Assembly: GCF_031877795.1 (NCBI RefSeq)
Contig: NC_133934.1
Span: 25,423,716 to 25,487,715 of the forward strand
Source of the DNA: Strix aluco
Lineage: Eukaryota; Chordata; Aves; Strigiformes; Strigidae
Length of the DNA stretch: 64,000 nucleotides
Direction: 5' to 3'
A program made the position numbers and the translations under genes. The notes beneath the pieces were generated by a model, which was not told the DNA's origin, searched no databases, and saw nothing but the letters and a program-made list of their open reading frames with translations. Positions within the stretch are counted from its first letter, which is position 1. Every line of letters starts with the position of its first letter. Below are positions 27,232-39,800 of the stretch, in pieces.

Positions 27232-27984
27232 TGCTGGTGCATCATACAGTCCTCCTCACCTAGTATGTTTATCACAGCTGTAAGCAGATAATGCATGTGA
27301 CTGGGCTGATTCGAAGCATCTTAAGTTTCATTACAAGTGATTTTATTTTTTAAGAGCAGTGGAACAGGGGAAGCTAAAATTAAAGTCAAAGGTGCTGACT
27401 ATAAAGGAGACAATACATTGGCCACATTTTCCATCAAAAACTGATTATCTAGCAGCAGAGAGAAACTGGAGCAGCAGATTAAACTATTTCCTGCCATCCT
27501 TATTTCTGATCTTTCAATTGCACGGGAATTCAAATGGTGCAATTTAAATAATCAGTAATAATGCACAAGAATGCTATTTCTTTCCTGACTACTGAAAAAA
27601 TACAAATCCTGAGGTCTGTCTTTCCACAGATGAGGGATATTTTCTGTTCCCTGTTTTCTGGAAACTATCAACAGAAAAGGACTCTAGTTTGTGCTAACTT
27701 TTAGCTAGGTCTACATCAGCAAGTAGTGTGGACCACTCTGTAGAGTAAAACTGTTGATGCGGGGGTTTTGACACCAACAGCACACACATTTTAGGTTTTG
27801 ATATTTTACTTCAGATTATCTCCAGTCTAGCCCCATGGGATGGATGCCACAGCTTGTCTTTCATTTTATTATCACCTGAAAAGAATCCAGTTCATGCACT
27901 CCAAGACTACTGCATGATGCCAGCCAAAACCCAGTAAGTGGTGATAACCAGGAGAGACATCTCAAAACAACTGGGAGACACCTG

Positions 27985-28827
27985 CTCAAGCTGGTCCAGA
28001 GGAGGCCACGAAGATAATCATGGGGCTGGGGCACCCCTCCTATGAGGACAGGCTGAGAGAGTTGGGGTTGTTCAGCCTGGAGAAGAGAAGGCTCCGGGGA
28101 GACCTTATGGCAGCCTTCCAGTACTTAAAGGGGACCTACAGGAAAGATGGGGAGGGACTCTTTACCAGGGAGTGAAGTGATAGGTTGAGGGGTAATGGTT
28201 TTAAACTGAAAGAGGGTAGATTTAGATTAGATAGAAGGAAGAAATTGTTTACTGTGAGGGTGGTGAGACACTGGAACAGGTTGCCCTGAGAAGTTGTGGC
28301 TGCCCCCTCCCTGGAAGTGTTCAAGGCCAGGTTGGACGGGGCTTTGAGCAACCTGGGCTAGTGGAAGGTGTCCCTGCCTGTGGTGATTTAGGCCCTGCCG
28401 GGACCCGAGACCACGCTGCCGCTGCCCCTCCCCCACCCTCCAACCAGACGGGGCAGGGAGTGAAATACAAACCTCAGGGTTGAGATAAGGAGAGTTTTAA
28501 TACAACAATGTAACAACAACAAACCGATCAACAGCAAGAATGACAACAATAGCAATAACAGTAATAACAATAAACAGAACAAGGGATATACCGATACAAC
28601 AGCGAGTAGAGCAACCGCACACCGCGCGGTTACCGATTCTTCCCGAGCTCTGGCGCCTGGACGTGACGTCATCATGGTATATGAATAACCTGGCTAGAGC
28701 TTCGCCCCCCACTGCTGGGGAAACTTAACCCTATCCTGGCTAAACCAGGACACTGCCCATGGCAGGGGGGGTTGGAACTGGATGATCTAGGTCACTTCCA
28801 ACCTAAACCATTCTATGATTCTATGAA
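27985..28827 (+). mobile_element. CR1 LINE 3' end, split by an LTR
   Basis: This is the end of a CR1 non-LTR retrotransposon in + orientation. Recognisable blocks include GCTGAGAGAGTTGGGGTTGT, TTCAGCCTGGAGAAGAG, GGAAGAAATTGTTTACTGTG and CTGGAAGTGTTCAAGGCCAG. It ends with the octamer tail (ATTCTATG)n at about 28810-28827. The copy is 5'-truncated, as most CR1 copies are, and keeps only the extreme 3' end of ORF2 and the 3' UTR. An LTR (28379-28752) interrupts it in the stretch that in other copies reads CCCTGCCCATGGCAGG. The segments on either side continue into each other once the LTR and one copy of CTGCC are set aside. Confidence 0.93.
28379..28752 (-). mobile_element. Solo LTR, 374 bp, nested in CR1
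   Basis: Read on the - strand the element starts TGTCCTGGTTTAGCC and ends CACCACA. It is flanked by CTGCC at 28374-28378 and 28753-28757. Because the host CR1 is a known sequence, the insertion limits and the 5-bp duplication are unusually certain. It contains a perfect palindromic CRE, TGACGTCA, at 28664-28671, a CAA/AAC-rich stretch at about 28500-28575 and an ATTAAA signal on the - strand near 28497. CpG sites around 28615-28665 remain intact, which points to a fairly recent insertion. The open frames across it are not genes. The family resembles a common songbird ERV LTR; I do not name a subfamily. Confidence 0.92.
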
Positions 28828-30249
28828 AAGTGCACTTCAACCCAAACTGAATTTGGATGCACTTACCTGTAACTTAGTGGTGCCCACCCTTCCACTGCTG
28901 TCACTTCAGGTTTCAATTGCACCACAGAAGAAAAGGCAACTCTGTTCTTCAGCATCCACTAATTTGTTAACTATAACAGGGATGTTTATTTGCAAGGGAA
29001 AGCAGAGCAGATGGGACCAAAAAATGTTAATGTAAGTATCCATTAAGACATTAATTAAATTATAGCATAGGTATGGTAGCAAATTAATTCACACTCAAAA
29101 AACATTTAATCAAACCTAATCCTGTTTACCTGGGACACATATAAAATTAAAGTTTTAGAACTAAGAGGAAAAAATATCTCCACTGACCATCTTAGTGCCT
29201 CCTGAAAACACAGCAAGACTCTGAAATGTAATAGCTGTAAGGTACCACCTATTTTTATACTGCTGCAAAATGTCACAAAAGCCCTTGAGAGTACAGAAGT
29301 AAAGAGCTTTATGCATTTCACTGTGATATCTAATTAAGTCTGTAGGTAATAATTTTGTGAGATTAAAGTTTATGATACTTTACCATTGTCAGACATTTTC
29401 AGTGCTGTTTTCTCTGAATAGTCATGGTATCATTGCACTCTGAAGGCACAGCCAGTTATTTGCTCAACAGATTATTTGGCAGCGAGCTTTTATCTTCTCA
29501 ACAGCTCAGCTGCCCGTCTCCTCTGGAGAGCAGCAAGCAACTTCTGTGATGCCCTTGATATGAAGAATGAAACTTTAATTCATTGCTAAATACAGGCCAC
29601 CCCTATGTCAAGAAGCCTTTGTGCTGCTGGCTTCCCAAAATACCACCAAACTGTGACCAGATTACCTGCCAAGCAGCTCTGCAGAGATGGACACACCCAG
29701 CAAAGACAGCAATACAAGCACCTGGTTTGAGCTTGCAACGTTTGTGTCTTCAAAGAAAAATGTTCCTTCTGAAGAAGTTTAGTTTCAGTGTTATACCTGA
29801 AAACAAAACTAGAAAAAGGAACACTTAATACAAACACACTGTCCCAGGAAGCAGTGTCTTGTCGTGAAAAATTCAGTACTCACATAAAAGACACTGTTCC
29901 TCAAGGGAACCATGAAGTGGAAATCACTGAGGAGATGCCATGGTAACTTGTAACGCCTATCTGCTCTCACTGATTCAATACCACAGGACGAATTTAGCAC
30001 AGAATGTGGATCAAAATGCTGTTTTCCAGGTGAAAGCTAAATGACATCTTACGCACTTGCATTACGAGAGTACCAAAAGCAATCCTCTCAGGAGTAGAAG
30101 ATTTAAGTCCACTGTTCTGGCCAAACTCTGATTTGGTAAATTACTTTATTTCAATTTTTTTAACTAAATTCTTCCTTTTTACAGATCACAACCACTGAAA
30201 TCTGTAAGGACATTCAGTAGTACCCGGAGGGTCTCATGCTTATATTTTC

Positions 30250-30415
30250 CTCATGATTTCTAATGCTTCCAGCATCCCTGCGAGGTGTGGAGATACTACA
30301 GCTTGTATCTTTGCTCCCTTACAGCTTACAAATGAGGAAATTATGTATATAAACTTACTGCTAAAGCTATTCAGTCTTCGGCCCCAGATTTGACTCCCTG
30401 ACTCCTGAACATCTA
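30250..30415 (-). repeat. MIR-like SINE remnant, antisense
   Basis: The order of words matches the reverse complement of a MIR element: a CCCTGCGAGGTGTGGAGATA-like block, then TTACAGCTTACAAATGAGGA, then a block resembling the antisense tRNA-like head (CCCAGATTTGACTCCCTGAC). Divergence is high, as expected for an ancient tRNA-derived SINE with a CORE domain. The match is by eye only. Confidence 0.55.
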
Positions 30416-30589
30416 TGGGAAGAATTATTTTCTGAGGAAAGAGGCTCTCAGAAGCTATAAGGCTGAGTGACCTAAATTAGCAATTAGGGAACTAAGGATT
30501 CAGCAGCAGCCAAAGAAAGATCATGATCACATGGAGTTATATCCTTAAATTTCTCAGTAGATCTAGTCCTAATTGACCTGCTTAGTCAT

Positions 30590-30670
30590 TGCACAGGAAA
30601 CTTTGACAGGCCTGGGAGTTAAACCCAAGTCTCCTGACACCCTGACCATGCCTCATTCAGTAGACAATTC
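30590..30670 (-). repeat. tRNA-derived SINE head remnant, antisense
   Basis: The segment around GTTAAACCCAAGTCTCCTGA followed by CACCCTGACCATGCC resembles the reverse complement of a tRNA-like SINE head (B-box region, then A-box side). It lies about 200 bp from another MIR-like piece, so both may belong to one broken element or two separate copies. Confidence 0.4.
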
Positions 30671-31284
30671 TCTCAGTGAGTTGAAGAGAATACATAACAT
30701 ATATTTGGGCCAAAGAAAACCTAAAAGGAAATCCATTTTATTTATTTATATTATTATATTATATTTCCATATATTATTACACACCATAACACATTTTTCA
30801 ACACCCAGTAACAAGCTGAAGCCTGCATACTTTGTACAACACTACAAAGCCAAAAAAAATACTGTAGGCATGAGAATTTGTGGGATAAATATGCTCAATG
30901 ACTGCTTGAAGCAGATCAGGCCACCCATAACAGTGGGTACCAAAATTAGCCAACAGCCCTAGTCCACCTGGCCTGTAGGGAATCATCTTCCTGACTCAGA
31001 TTTAGAAATTTGTTTAACTGGGTCCGCACAAGCAAGATACAACCTAGCGGGAAGCAGAGAGCTTCATCCCAGCTCTAGCTGTGATCTGTCTCCTACTGAA
31101 ATCAACAGGAGTACTCGTGTCCTCAGAAGAGAGCATTTTTCCTCAGCTTGCATGCTTTTATGTGCTTTCATGAACACATGAATTTTGGGGGGGAGTGATA
31201 AAATGCTCTCAGTTGCTTTCATTCTTTTCTGTTTAACAGAAAAAGAGTAAGAACTGAAGCTGAGTTTCAATCACTTCAATTGAG

Positions 31285-31370
31285 ACTAGAATTTGTGGTT
31301 CGGTTCCCCAAGCATGCCTGAACTGTCACTTAGCATCTCCAGGCCTCAATTCTGTTAATAGAAGAGGGCC
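31285..31370 (+). repeat. MIR-like SINE remnant, sense
   Basis: The run CGGTTCCCCAAGCATG, then CTGTCACTTAGCATCTCCAG, then GGCCTCAATTCTGTTAATAG parallels the central part of MIR (cytosine-rich B-box region, then the CACTTA and CCTC core words). It is heavily diverged. Confidence 0.45.
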
Positions 31371-32067
31371 ACAAAAAAGCCAATAAAGCAAGTTCCCACA
31401 CTTCTAGTGGGAGAACAGCTCTATTTCTGAACAAGAGGGAATTTACTAGGTTTTTGTGGGTAGTTGGGACACCTTAAAGCAAAGCTTTTACTTAGAGAGT
31501 TGTTTTTATAAAAGATTTAAAGCTGTCCAACTGTTTTCAGTTGGCATTCATCTCTTGGAAGACCAGCCACCAACTCTCTTACACAGGAAAATTAAAAAAG
31601 GAGCAATTGCACCCATCAGGCAGCTCAGCCAATAGGAAACATTAAACCACACATTCAGCACACTTACCTGCTCACAGAATACTTGGCAAAGAGAGAGTCA
31701 GAGGCTGGTGCCTGGAGTAAGCAGCTGGTGAGTGTCGGGGGTTGTGTCTCTGCCTGGTGCCTGCTGCTGCTCCCATCTAGCCCAAACATGCAGATTTTCT
31801 TCACAAGAAAAACAGTGCACAAGAGGGGCTGGTACATGATCTCACCCTGACAGCGACCTTCAATATGACTGTGTAGCTGGGAGCTCTGAAACATTTTCAG
31901 ATCTGCTGGTTTATACATATGTACATTGATGAAAGGGCAGACTCTGATGCCATTCTTTACTATAAGCAATGCATAACTCATAAAAGAGACTTACTGAATT
32001 ATTTAAATGGTTTACCAAATATGATTAACTGCCAAGCATAGATCTAAACTATTCTTGCTTCTGTGTT

Positions 32068-32085
32068 AAAAAAAAAAAAAAAAAA
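32068..32085 (+). repeat. Poly(A) tract, 18 bp
   Basis: This is an uninterrupted run of 18 A. I recognise no source gene or SINE upstream, so it is recorded as a homopolymer only. Confidence 0.75.
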
Positions 32086-33429
32086 CATTTTACAGAAGCA
32101 ACAGCAATGACCCAAATGACAGATTTTATTTGGGGATAATGAGTATTTCAAATTAAAATTCACCCTTGGATGATGATGGTTGTCGTCATGATTCTTCAGC
32201 AAATGTTTTTACATTCAGGCTGCCTAAGGGCCTTCATAACACTTCAGAGCACAGCACTGTGCAAGTGTAGCACAGCAATGCTTGCAAAACATGTCTATGA
32301 TGGCATTTGGTAATAAGGTACTCCATGCTCCATCAGTTTACAGAAATCAGGATCAGCAACAGTAGACTAGAGGCAGAAATCCACTGCCATCATTTCTGTG
32401 GCACAACAACCAGATTCATGCAGAGAAACTTCCTTTTGCTCTCAGTACTTGTCTCCAAGATTAAGTACTTTGTTCTGGACTTGGAGCAGGTGGAGAGCTT
32501 CCCTTTTCCCCAGCATACGTGCAGTATCATTTCAGGAGCCAGATGAAAAATGATGGCATATACTAAATAAGACTAAAAGAGTGACAGCTGCTTTTTCAGA
32601 ACCCCTGCAGGTAAAACAAAGCTTAGCAAGTTTGGGGTTTTTTTTCTTTCTTAGCACTAAGAAGACAAATTAATGTTGCTATTATAATCCCACTCCCCTG
32701 GGTCTTCATACATCTAAAATAAACTTGCCATGTCAATAAATCCCATAAAATCACATTAACAATGGAGTGTAAATGGCTTCATTTTCTATTAGCACAAACA
32801 CATCAGAGAGTAGCAATTTTATTTTCCATGTAATGTGCACAAATAAATAAATATACACACAGGCACACATATATAATCAGATTGTTAAACTTTATTCATC
32901 AGCAACCTTGCAGCATGAATATTTTGACTTATCTATTTAAAATTCACTTGCCACATGTGCAGCAGGTGTAGTTCACTTAGAAGAAGAAAACACTCATAAA
33001 ATCCTGCACAGCAGATGGCCCTCTCTTAACTCTGCTGCAGACACGTACATACGCACTAGGCTCAGCCTCTCCCTAATTGCTGTTTTGAATATGATTCCAA
33101 GATTACTTGCCATAACAATCTATGCAAAAGCAACGGCACAGAAACTTGGACAGACTTACAGGGAAACATCTCAGCCTTCTGTCCCTCCTCCTCCTTTACT
33201 TTCTGGTTTGTATTTGGATTGCATTTCCTCAGAGGGAGTGCAATGTGTATCTTCTTTGCTGCTGTAAGCAACTTCTAGACCCAGAAGCCTTTAGGTGCAT
33301 CTCAGATGTTCTCACCATATGGAACTTCAACATGCTTGTCACCACTACCAGTACGTAATTTTAAAGACTCCTTTTTACTGTCCTAGGAGAAGTGTCTGTC
33401 AGGGAGCAGCAAGGGCCATCCACCACCCC

Positions 33430-33850
33430 CCAGGATGGGAGGCAGCAGAGCAGGTGCAGGGGAAAGGGAGGACTGAAGTCAGACAGGGAACTGGGGAGAA
33501 GGGGAGCTCAAAATAGCTATGCAGAGTCATGATCCCTGGAAAGCACAGGGACAGAAGAGCAAAAAGTGGGTTGTTGGCCAAAGATATGAGGACAAGGTGC
33601 GTGAAAAGAAAAAGGCACTGAGATTGCACAAAAAGAGTGTAATGGGAGACTAGGACCAGTAGCTAGAAGAGGGAAAAAATAGGTGGTGGGCAATGGAAAG
33701 AGACAGACACATTGGACAAGAATCTGGGAAAAGGATGAAAGGACTGGGTGAGACAAGCTGAATGGGATAAAGACATGGAGAGTGAAGTAGGATAAAATCC
33801 CTAGGGAAGCAAACTAAGCATGTGGGAAGACTGTGACGGTGGGCTGAGGA
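33430..33850 (+). other. Purine-rich strand-asymmetric segment
   Basis: The + strand is strongly enriched in A and G over about 400 bp (many GGGAGAAGG, AAAGGAG and GAAGAGGG words). The - strand is correspondingly pyrimidine-rich, which keeps several - frames open for 76-83 codons. These frames are S/P/L/F-rich composition artefacts rather than proteins. Confidence 0.45.
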
Positions 33851-36800
33851 GGGAAATTGCGGCTTACTGAATAAGTTAAAAATACATGGCAATATATGCA
33901 TATTTTGCCTTTTTTGTTGTAATGATGGATAACCTTTAAGGGTGATACAGGACCATAAAACAAAGCAGATTGCTGATTTATTTTTAACTGAGGTTAGGAG
34001 GTGCAGGAATGAGGCAAGGAATTACAGGAAAAGGAAAGGGTCATTTCACGGCTAAGAAAGTGAATGTTGCTCCATAGGGGGAGGGAATTACATTCCATCC
34101 TGGCTTCCACCAAGACTTCCTAGGATGCTAATTAAGCCATTTAGATTTTTCAGGGGTGGTCATTAATTCTAGGTTCTTCATTTTCTGGACACCTGACTTG
34201 GAAGTCTGAAGGTTAAAACACAAAACCACTGAACGCTCTCAGCTATAGCCGAAGCTGATAAGAGAGGGCATCCAAAATTAACAGATACTTCAGGTGTTCA
34301 TTTTCCTGTGTTTCAGTGGAACAAGTATGCTTCAATAATGAAACTTTCTCTGGCTTGGGTGTTACTCAGATGTTGGAAGTGCTCATATACTTATTAACTT
34401 GGGAAATTATATGGAAAAGCTCAGGAGGAAAAGAGTGCTTCTGCCTTCTAACAAGGTCTGAGTGGTGAGCTGCAAGTATGCCACTGAATGCACACTGACC
34501 AGCAGTTGAATACTGTTCATTAAGTGAACACCCCTCTTTTCTGCACCGAGTTATGTGAAGGGATGGTAAAATAGAGTACTGGGTCAGTTAGTTAAAGATT
34601 GGTATAACACATACGTGCCACAGGGAAAACTTTAAAGCTGTACAGGCAAATCGGAATGACTAACTTGGAAACCTGACTATTGCATAGTCCCTGTGTGAAT
34701 TTAGCAAGTCCTTGTGTGTCTTTTGAGTGTGTGTGTACGTGTGTATGCACCTATCCTTGGGTACGTCTACATATGTGTGCAAGAGAACACTAATTCTGTA
34801 TGAAGAAACAGGTTTCTTTTAAGCTTCCAGTAGAAACTAAGACAAAAATAATTTCCATGCCTTCAACATGCTATTTTAGCTGCAAAGAACCTTTCAATCA
34901 AGTGTGACATGAGATAAAGATGTGGTATAGCCACTACAATATTTTAAGAGAAATGGCTATGTTTGCCTTGCTAGGTTTCAAATAAAACAGAAAATTTCTA
35001 AAGAAGCTCAAAAAAAAGAAAACCAAACCAAAACAAAACCCATGCAGACCTCTTCCATTTCCAGACCGTTGTCATTCCAGGGGTTAAGGCAGATTCCTGA
35101 TGGTGCACTGTGTTTAGGATAAAGTAGAATTCCTTGTGCCAGAGCCAGCTGGCAAGTAAGTCTGGGACTTGGGAGGTGAGAATGAAGCACCACTGTGCTT
35201 ACAAAGGTACAAACCTAGCTTGGAGGTATTATCTTCCCCATTTTCCTTGAAATATAAATTAATCTGTGTATCATACAAGTGCATAATTACATTGCTTGGC
35301 AGCTCCTGAAAACCAGGATTGTTCTTATGCCTCTCTGTATTTGGAAATCTTATTCCAGGTTGGAGTGCCCCCTTAGCACTTGTGAAAGTGATGTCGTTTG
35401 AAGACTTAACACGTATTCCACTACTGTATATTCAAGAGCAAAATAGCAACATGGAAAAAGAAAACTTTTTTATCATTAAATTGTGCAGAGAACATGGAGA
35501 AGTTACCAGAATTTCATCACAGGCTCAACCACAGGAAAAATGTATTCCTGGACTAAAAAACACAGAAACTCAAACTTGTCCTTGTTTTATGAAACCAAAG
35601 TTTAGCATCCTCTTTTGGGTGCAGTAGTGCAGGTGTTTCAGAGAAAGTGTAAGAACACTCTGGTGGGCCAATGTGGGATAATGTGCCTCCCATAAATTTC
35701 CTCTTGATGTGATGCAGTGACTGACTAAAATTTCAAAGTATAATCATATGTAATGTGCTTTCCAAATTCTTATTACTGGACTGTCTTTTTTTGTAATCTA
35801 TATACATTTCCCATCTCGCTATTAAGGATCCTGATGTGTGATGAAGGCTGACCTACCGATGTCTTTGGATGACACAATAAACCTAACTGTGAACCTAATA
35901 CAAACCAATACAGTGTCATGTCTCGGACCTTGCAAGTCAGCTCACAAAACTCTGTTGCTCCAAGTAGCTCCTCTGAAGAGCAGTAAAGCAAAATGACTAT
36001 CGCTCCAGATAGGTTCTGTGTTACAGCTTGTAACCATGTTGTCAGTGAGACTGAAGGCTACCATTGAGTCTATCTGTTGGCAAAGCCTGATACAGCAACC
36101 TATTCACAGCATGGAAGAGATTCATCCCTAAAGCCCAGAGGTGTCAAAGCACAAGCTGTGAGGGAGGAAAAAAAAGGAAGGAAACAAACATTTTTAGCAC
36201 TCAAAACTAGGTGGAAAATGGAAATCTACATCACATAGAGTTAACTGAGCCCTGAAAGGTCCTTATAGGAACTCAGTACTGTATAAGATTTGCTAAGACA
36301 TCTCTTATTTCTTGCAATCAGTTTCTTGACATAAATATAAACTCAGTAAGTCTCAGCAGCCTGTCATTCCTAATTTGCAAGGATAATAATAACAGGGTGG
36401 GATTTTTTTTAGTGAAGCATGAATTCTGTGAGCTCTCTAGTCTCAGCACATCTGCCCCTGCTCTTCTGCCAATCCAACCACCCCAACAAAAGTAATACAG
36501 CACTGTCAAGAAAAAGGAGCAGAGAAGGAGCACAGAGTTTCTCCCCTCCGTTTCAGCAGCAGCAAACTGAAGCAGAGACAAGAACAAATAGATGGGATGT
36601 TCAAACAACAGGACCATGGCCATAGTTCCCGTGGTAAGGAGCTTGCTCAGTCTCAGCACCACAGCAGCTTGGAGAGAATGATGCCTGGGGAACACACCAA
36701 GTCCTCGTTAAACAGGCAGAAACAGGCACAGAGTCACAGGGTCTCTTTCTTGCTTAAAATCGGATTTTATTGCCTCCTTTCGTCTGTCGCTCTAGGCAAC

Positions 36801-39800
36801 TGCCTGCTTCGCCTGCTCCTAAAACTGGGCCAGCTTGCTAGGAAGCTGCAAAAAAACACTCAGCTTTAAGTTAGTATTCAATCAGAAGATGTAATTCCAC
36901 ACAGGAGTCTTTTAGCTTCTATGTGAAAGGGTAGATGCTGGTCAATTTGCTGACCCTTAAACTTTGATTTTTGACCTGTCTTAAAACTTTGCCTTCCCCT
37001 GCAAATAGCTACTGTTTTGGAAAGAAGACAATAGGAAGGCTGAACGTGCAGCCCCTGGCGGAACCAGGCTCTAAACATCTGAGGAGAATGGATGGGTATT
37101 TTAAGTACCTAGGTCATACCTCAGTGGATGTATTTTAGTGCAGGGCAAAACACTTGAAAGATATTAAAAAAACCCCTTAGCTATTATGACCCTGTCACAT
37201 ACTTGGTATAGGATTTCCAAAAGTGCTAACTACAGATATGCCTTCACTTCAACAGAACCACTGAGCATGTCTCCATTGATTGCAGTGAGACTGAAATTAA
37301 GCCACTACCAAGCACTTCTGCGCACCCCACAATATGTATTAAAGTACATACAACCAAGAACATAAATTCAGCTTGCAGACAGAATAAATTTGTTTCTCAT
37401 AGTTTGTATCACAACACTACCTACAGCGTTACTTCCCAAGCTCTTCAGACTATTAAAGCTGATCTATAATGCTCGTTTTTACACAAAACTCAACTCAGAA
37501 TGACATGTCTCAGGAAGCTGTTTGTCAACTGCAAACCCTTATTCAAGCTGGGTTTAAGCCAAACAACTTGGTGCGCTTTTTACTGATCTCCATGGATTTG
37601 GATCAGGACTACTGAGCTATACTTCATAGCTTCGGTGTCTTACCATTTCCTGGGGGACTTCTCAAGAAGTAAAGCACTACTCTGTCTGAATTATGGCAGG
37701 ATCATACCGTCAGGAATAACTTGGGTTTAACTCATGTGTTTTACCAAACGATGCATTCTGTAGCTTCATTTAAATATATCTGAACTTGGAGCAAATGAGG
37801 CCAGAATGATAACCAAGAAACACTCAGATAAAAGGGAAAAAAAGTATACTGAATGCATATGAATAAAGATTCCCTGCTACTTTACTGATCTGCATTTTTT
37901 CAGGATCAAGCTACTAGCCATGTTTATATGAAGCCATTTGCAGAATTACAAATCTGTTTTTAATTCCTGTTCAGCACAAGGATACTTCTTGCATTAACTT
38001 TAATGACAGACACTAAAGATCTGCTCCAAGTACAGTAAAGTCAGTGTGAAAGTTTGGGGATCATGCCTTCAGGCAGTGCTCTGCAATCTTTTCTACCGGA
38101 TGAGAATCTCTGCTCAGGCGGCTTCCGCGTAACTAGTTTGGGACTCAAATACAGACACTGATTCTAAAATATCACTCCTAAAGTAGCACATTCTCCTAAA
38201 TGAAAAATTTACAAAATCTGTTATTCAATATGAAACAGGGTAATTTTGATGTATGCTTTATAATGAACACAGCAGTATCCTCTTTATGATTTGTATTTGG
38301 GTTTACATCACATTCTTTGATATTCTTTTTCTTCTTGTTGAATAAAACAATTCCTTTTAATTTAAGAAAAGCTACCAACTAATTTCCAAACTAAGTGAAC
38401 CCAGAGTGCTTTCACACTGGTAAAGTCTCAAGTAAAGCAACAGTTTCTCTGTAATCATTTCATTATCCTCTCCATTTCAGCCTCATTGTACTTCATTCCC
38501 AGCATTTTATGTTCACAGGCACTGAATCTGAGGATGTTGAGCCCCAAACGCAGACAGACTGAAGCTGGACAGCTGAAGAGATTACCACTCTGAGGCATCT
38601 GTCCAGTTCCAGCTTTCGCAGAGGTGGCAGCTCTGTGACAGGAAGCTGAGTCATGCACAAAGGCAATCCAGTTTACAGATCAAAATAGTAATACAGATCA
38701 GCACAGGTTCTGAACTGCATAGTGGGAGCCTGCAAGCTGCACAGACTACCTGCTTCATATGCAACACAACTATGCCTGCCGCAAGAGCGGTGACACCCGG
38801 CAACAAACAGACGGGGTGAACAGTTGGTAATGATAGGCCTGGTCCCATTTCATTCAGCTGGGGTTCGTGAGACAATATATTCAGTTAAAAGCTGATGCTG
38901 TTGTCAACGCTGTCAAAGACAAAAATCCAAAAGAATTCAAATTATGCAAACTCAAATTTTCAACTTAGTGAAGATGACTGCCAAAAAGTCTTAAAAAAAA
39001 CACTGCATTACGGCTGGCATGGTAAAGGGATAGATCAGTGAGACTCATCTTCCAAAGAAGCTGTCTGAGAAATGTATTGATGATAACACTAAGGCAGCAG
39101 CAATATGAAGTGAGTCTCTGCATCCTTACCAGGAGCTGCTTCCACAAGCGAATTCCTGTCTAAGAACTGCCTAGTACTTTATGCTGGAGAAGCAAAGGAG
39201 ATAGCCCAGCTGAGGGTTAGTCCCAGCAAAGTACGTAAGACGTAATTCAGCCTACACTACAAATCATTTCCTTCGTGCATTCATTAACTGTCTGCAGCCT
39301 CAAGGAGCTGCTTTTCAGCTCTGTATTAGAGAAATTACCTGTTCATGACACAAGCCAGAAAAAGGCACGTCTACGCACATTTGCTATACAGACGGTAAGT
39401 GAAGTGCAGATAAGACCAATGGTTCTGCAAGCATTGACATATATGAAGCCTCATTTCCGAGGGAATTGCATCTCATGACTGTCAGATTTTTTTAAACAAA
39501 TTATACCAAAGCTTCAGAGAATTCACAGAGAAGAGAAATATGCACGTCTACCATGAAAGGCTTCAAGCAAGATTTGTTCCTTACTGGACACCACTGAATC
39601 CTACAGGAATATCCTTTTAGATTGACAGAGGGACTTTCCAATTCCTAGGCATTCAGTTCCCAACACAGCGGCACAACCTCTCTGTCCAATGTTGGCATTT
39701 CAATATTAATGGTTGAAATGTACACTGCATATTTTTCCTGTTTGCAGAGAAGTGCACTCCCCCCTGCCCAGCTATGTTCACAGAACTTACAGGAATGTTA

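Larger units (their letters stand above)
22304..27984. other. Intergenic non-coding DNA
   Basis: No gene is supported. The stretch includes an AT-rich (TTA/ATT) patch around 26985-27115, a 14-bp tandem duplication at 27194-27221 and a 112-codon minus-strand frame at 25964-26302 with an acidic run that I cannot assign. The rest is ordinary AT-rich sequence. Confidence 0.6.

Noticed and set aside
28136-28728. Several 62-95-codon frames
   Set aside because: They arise from CR1 3' UTR sequence and the CAA-rich nested LTR.
30573-30962. 129-codon + frame
   Set aside because: It overlaps an ancient SINE-like piece and an AT-rich simple tract, and does not look like a protein.
36651-36672. REST/RE1-like motif (TCTCAGCACCACAGCAGC)
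   Set aside because: The left half-site is good, but the right half is one base short and mismatched. It is 5 kb from the NWD2 start and too weak to call.
36318-36695. 125-codon minus frame with hydrophobic stretches
   Set aside because: The hydrophobic runs come from pyrimidine-rich antisense sequence. There is no family match and no start or splice support.
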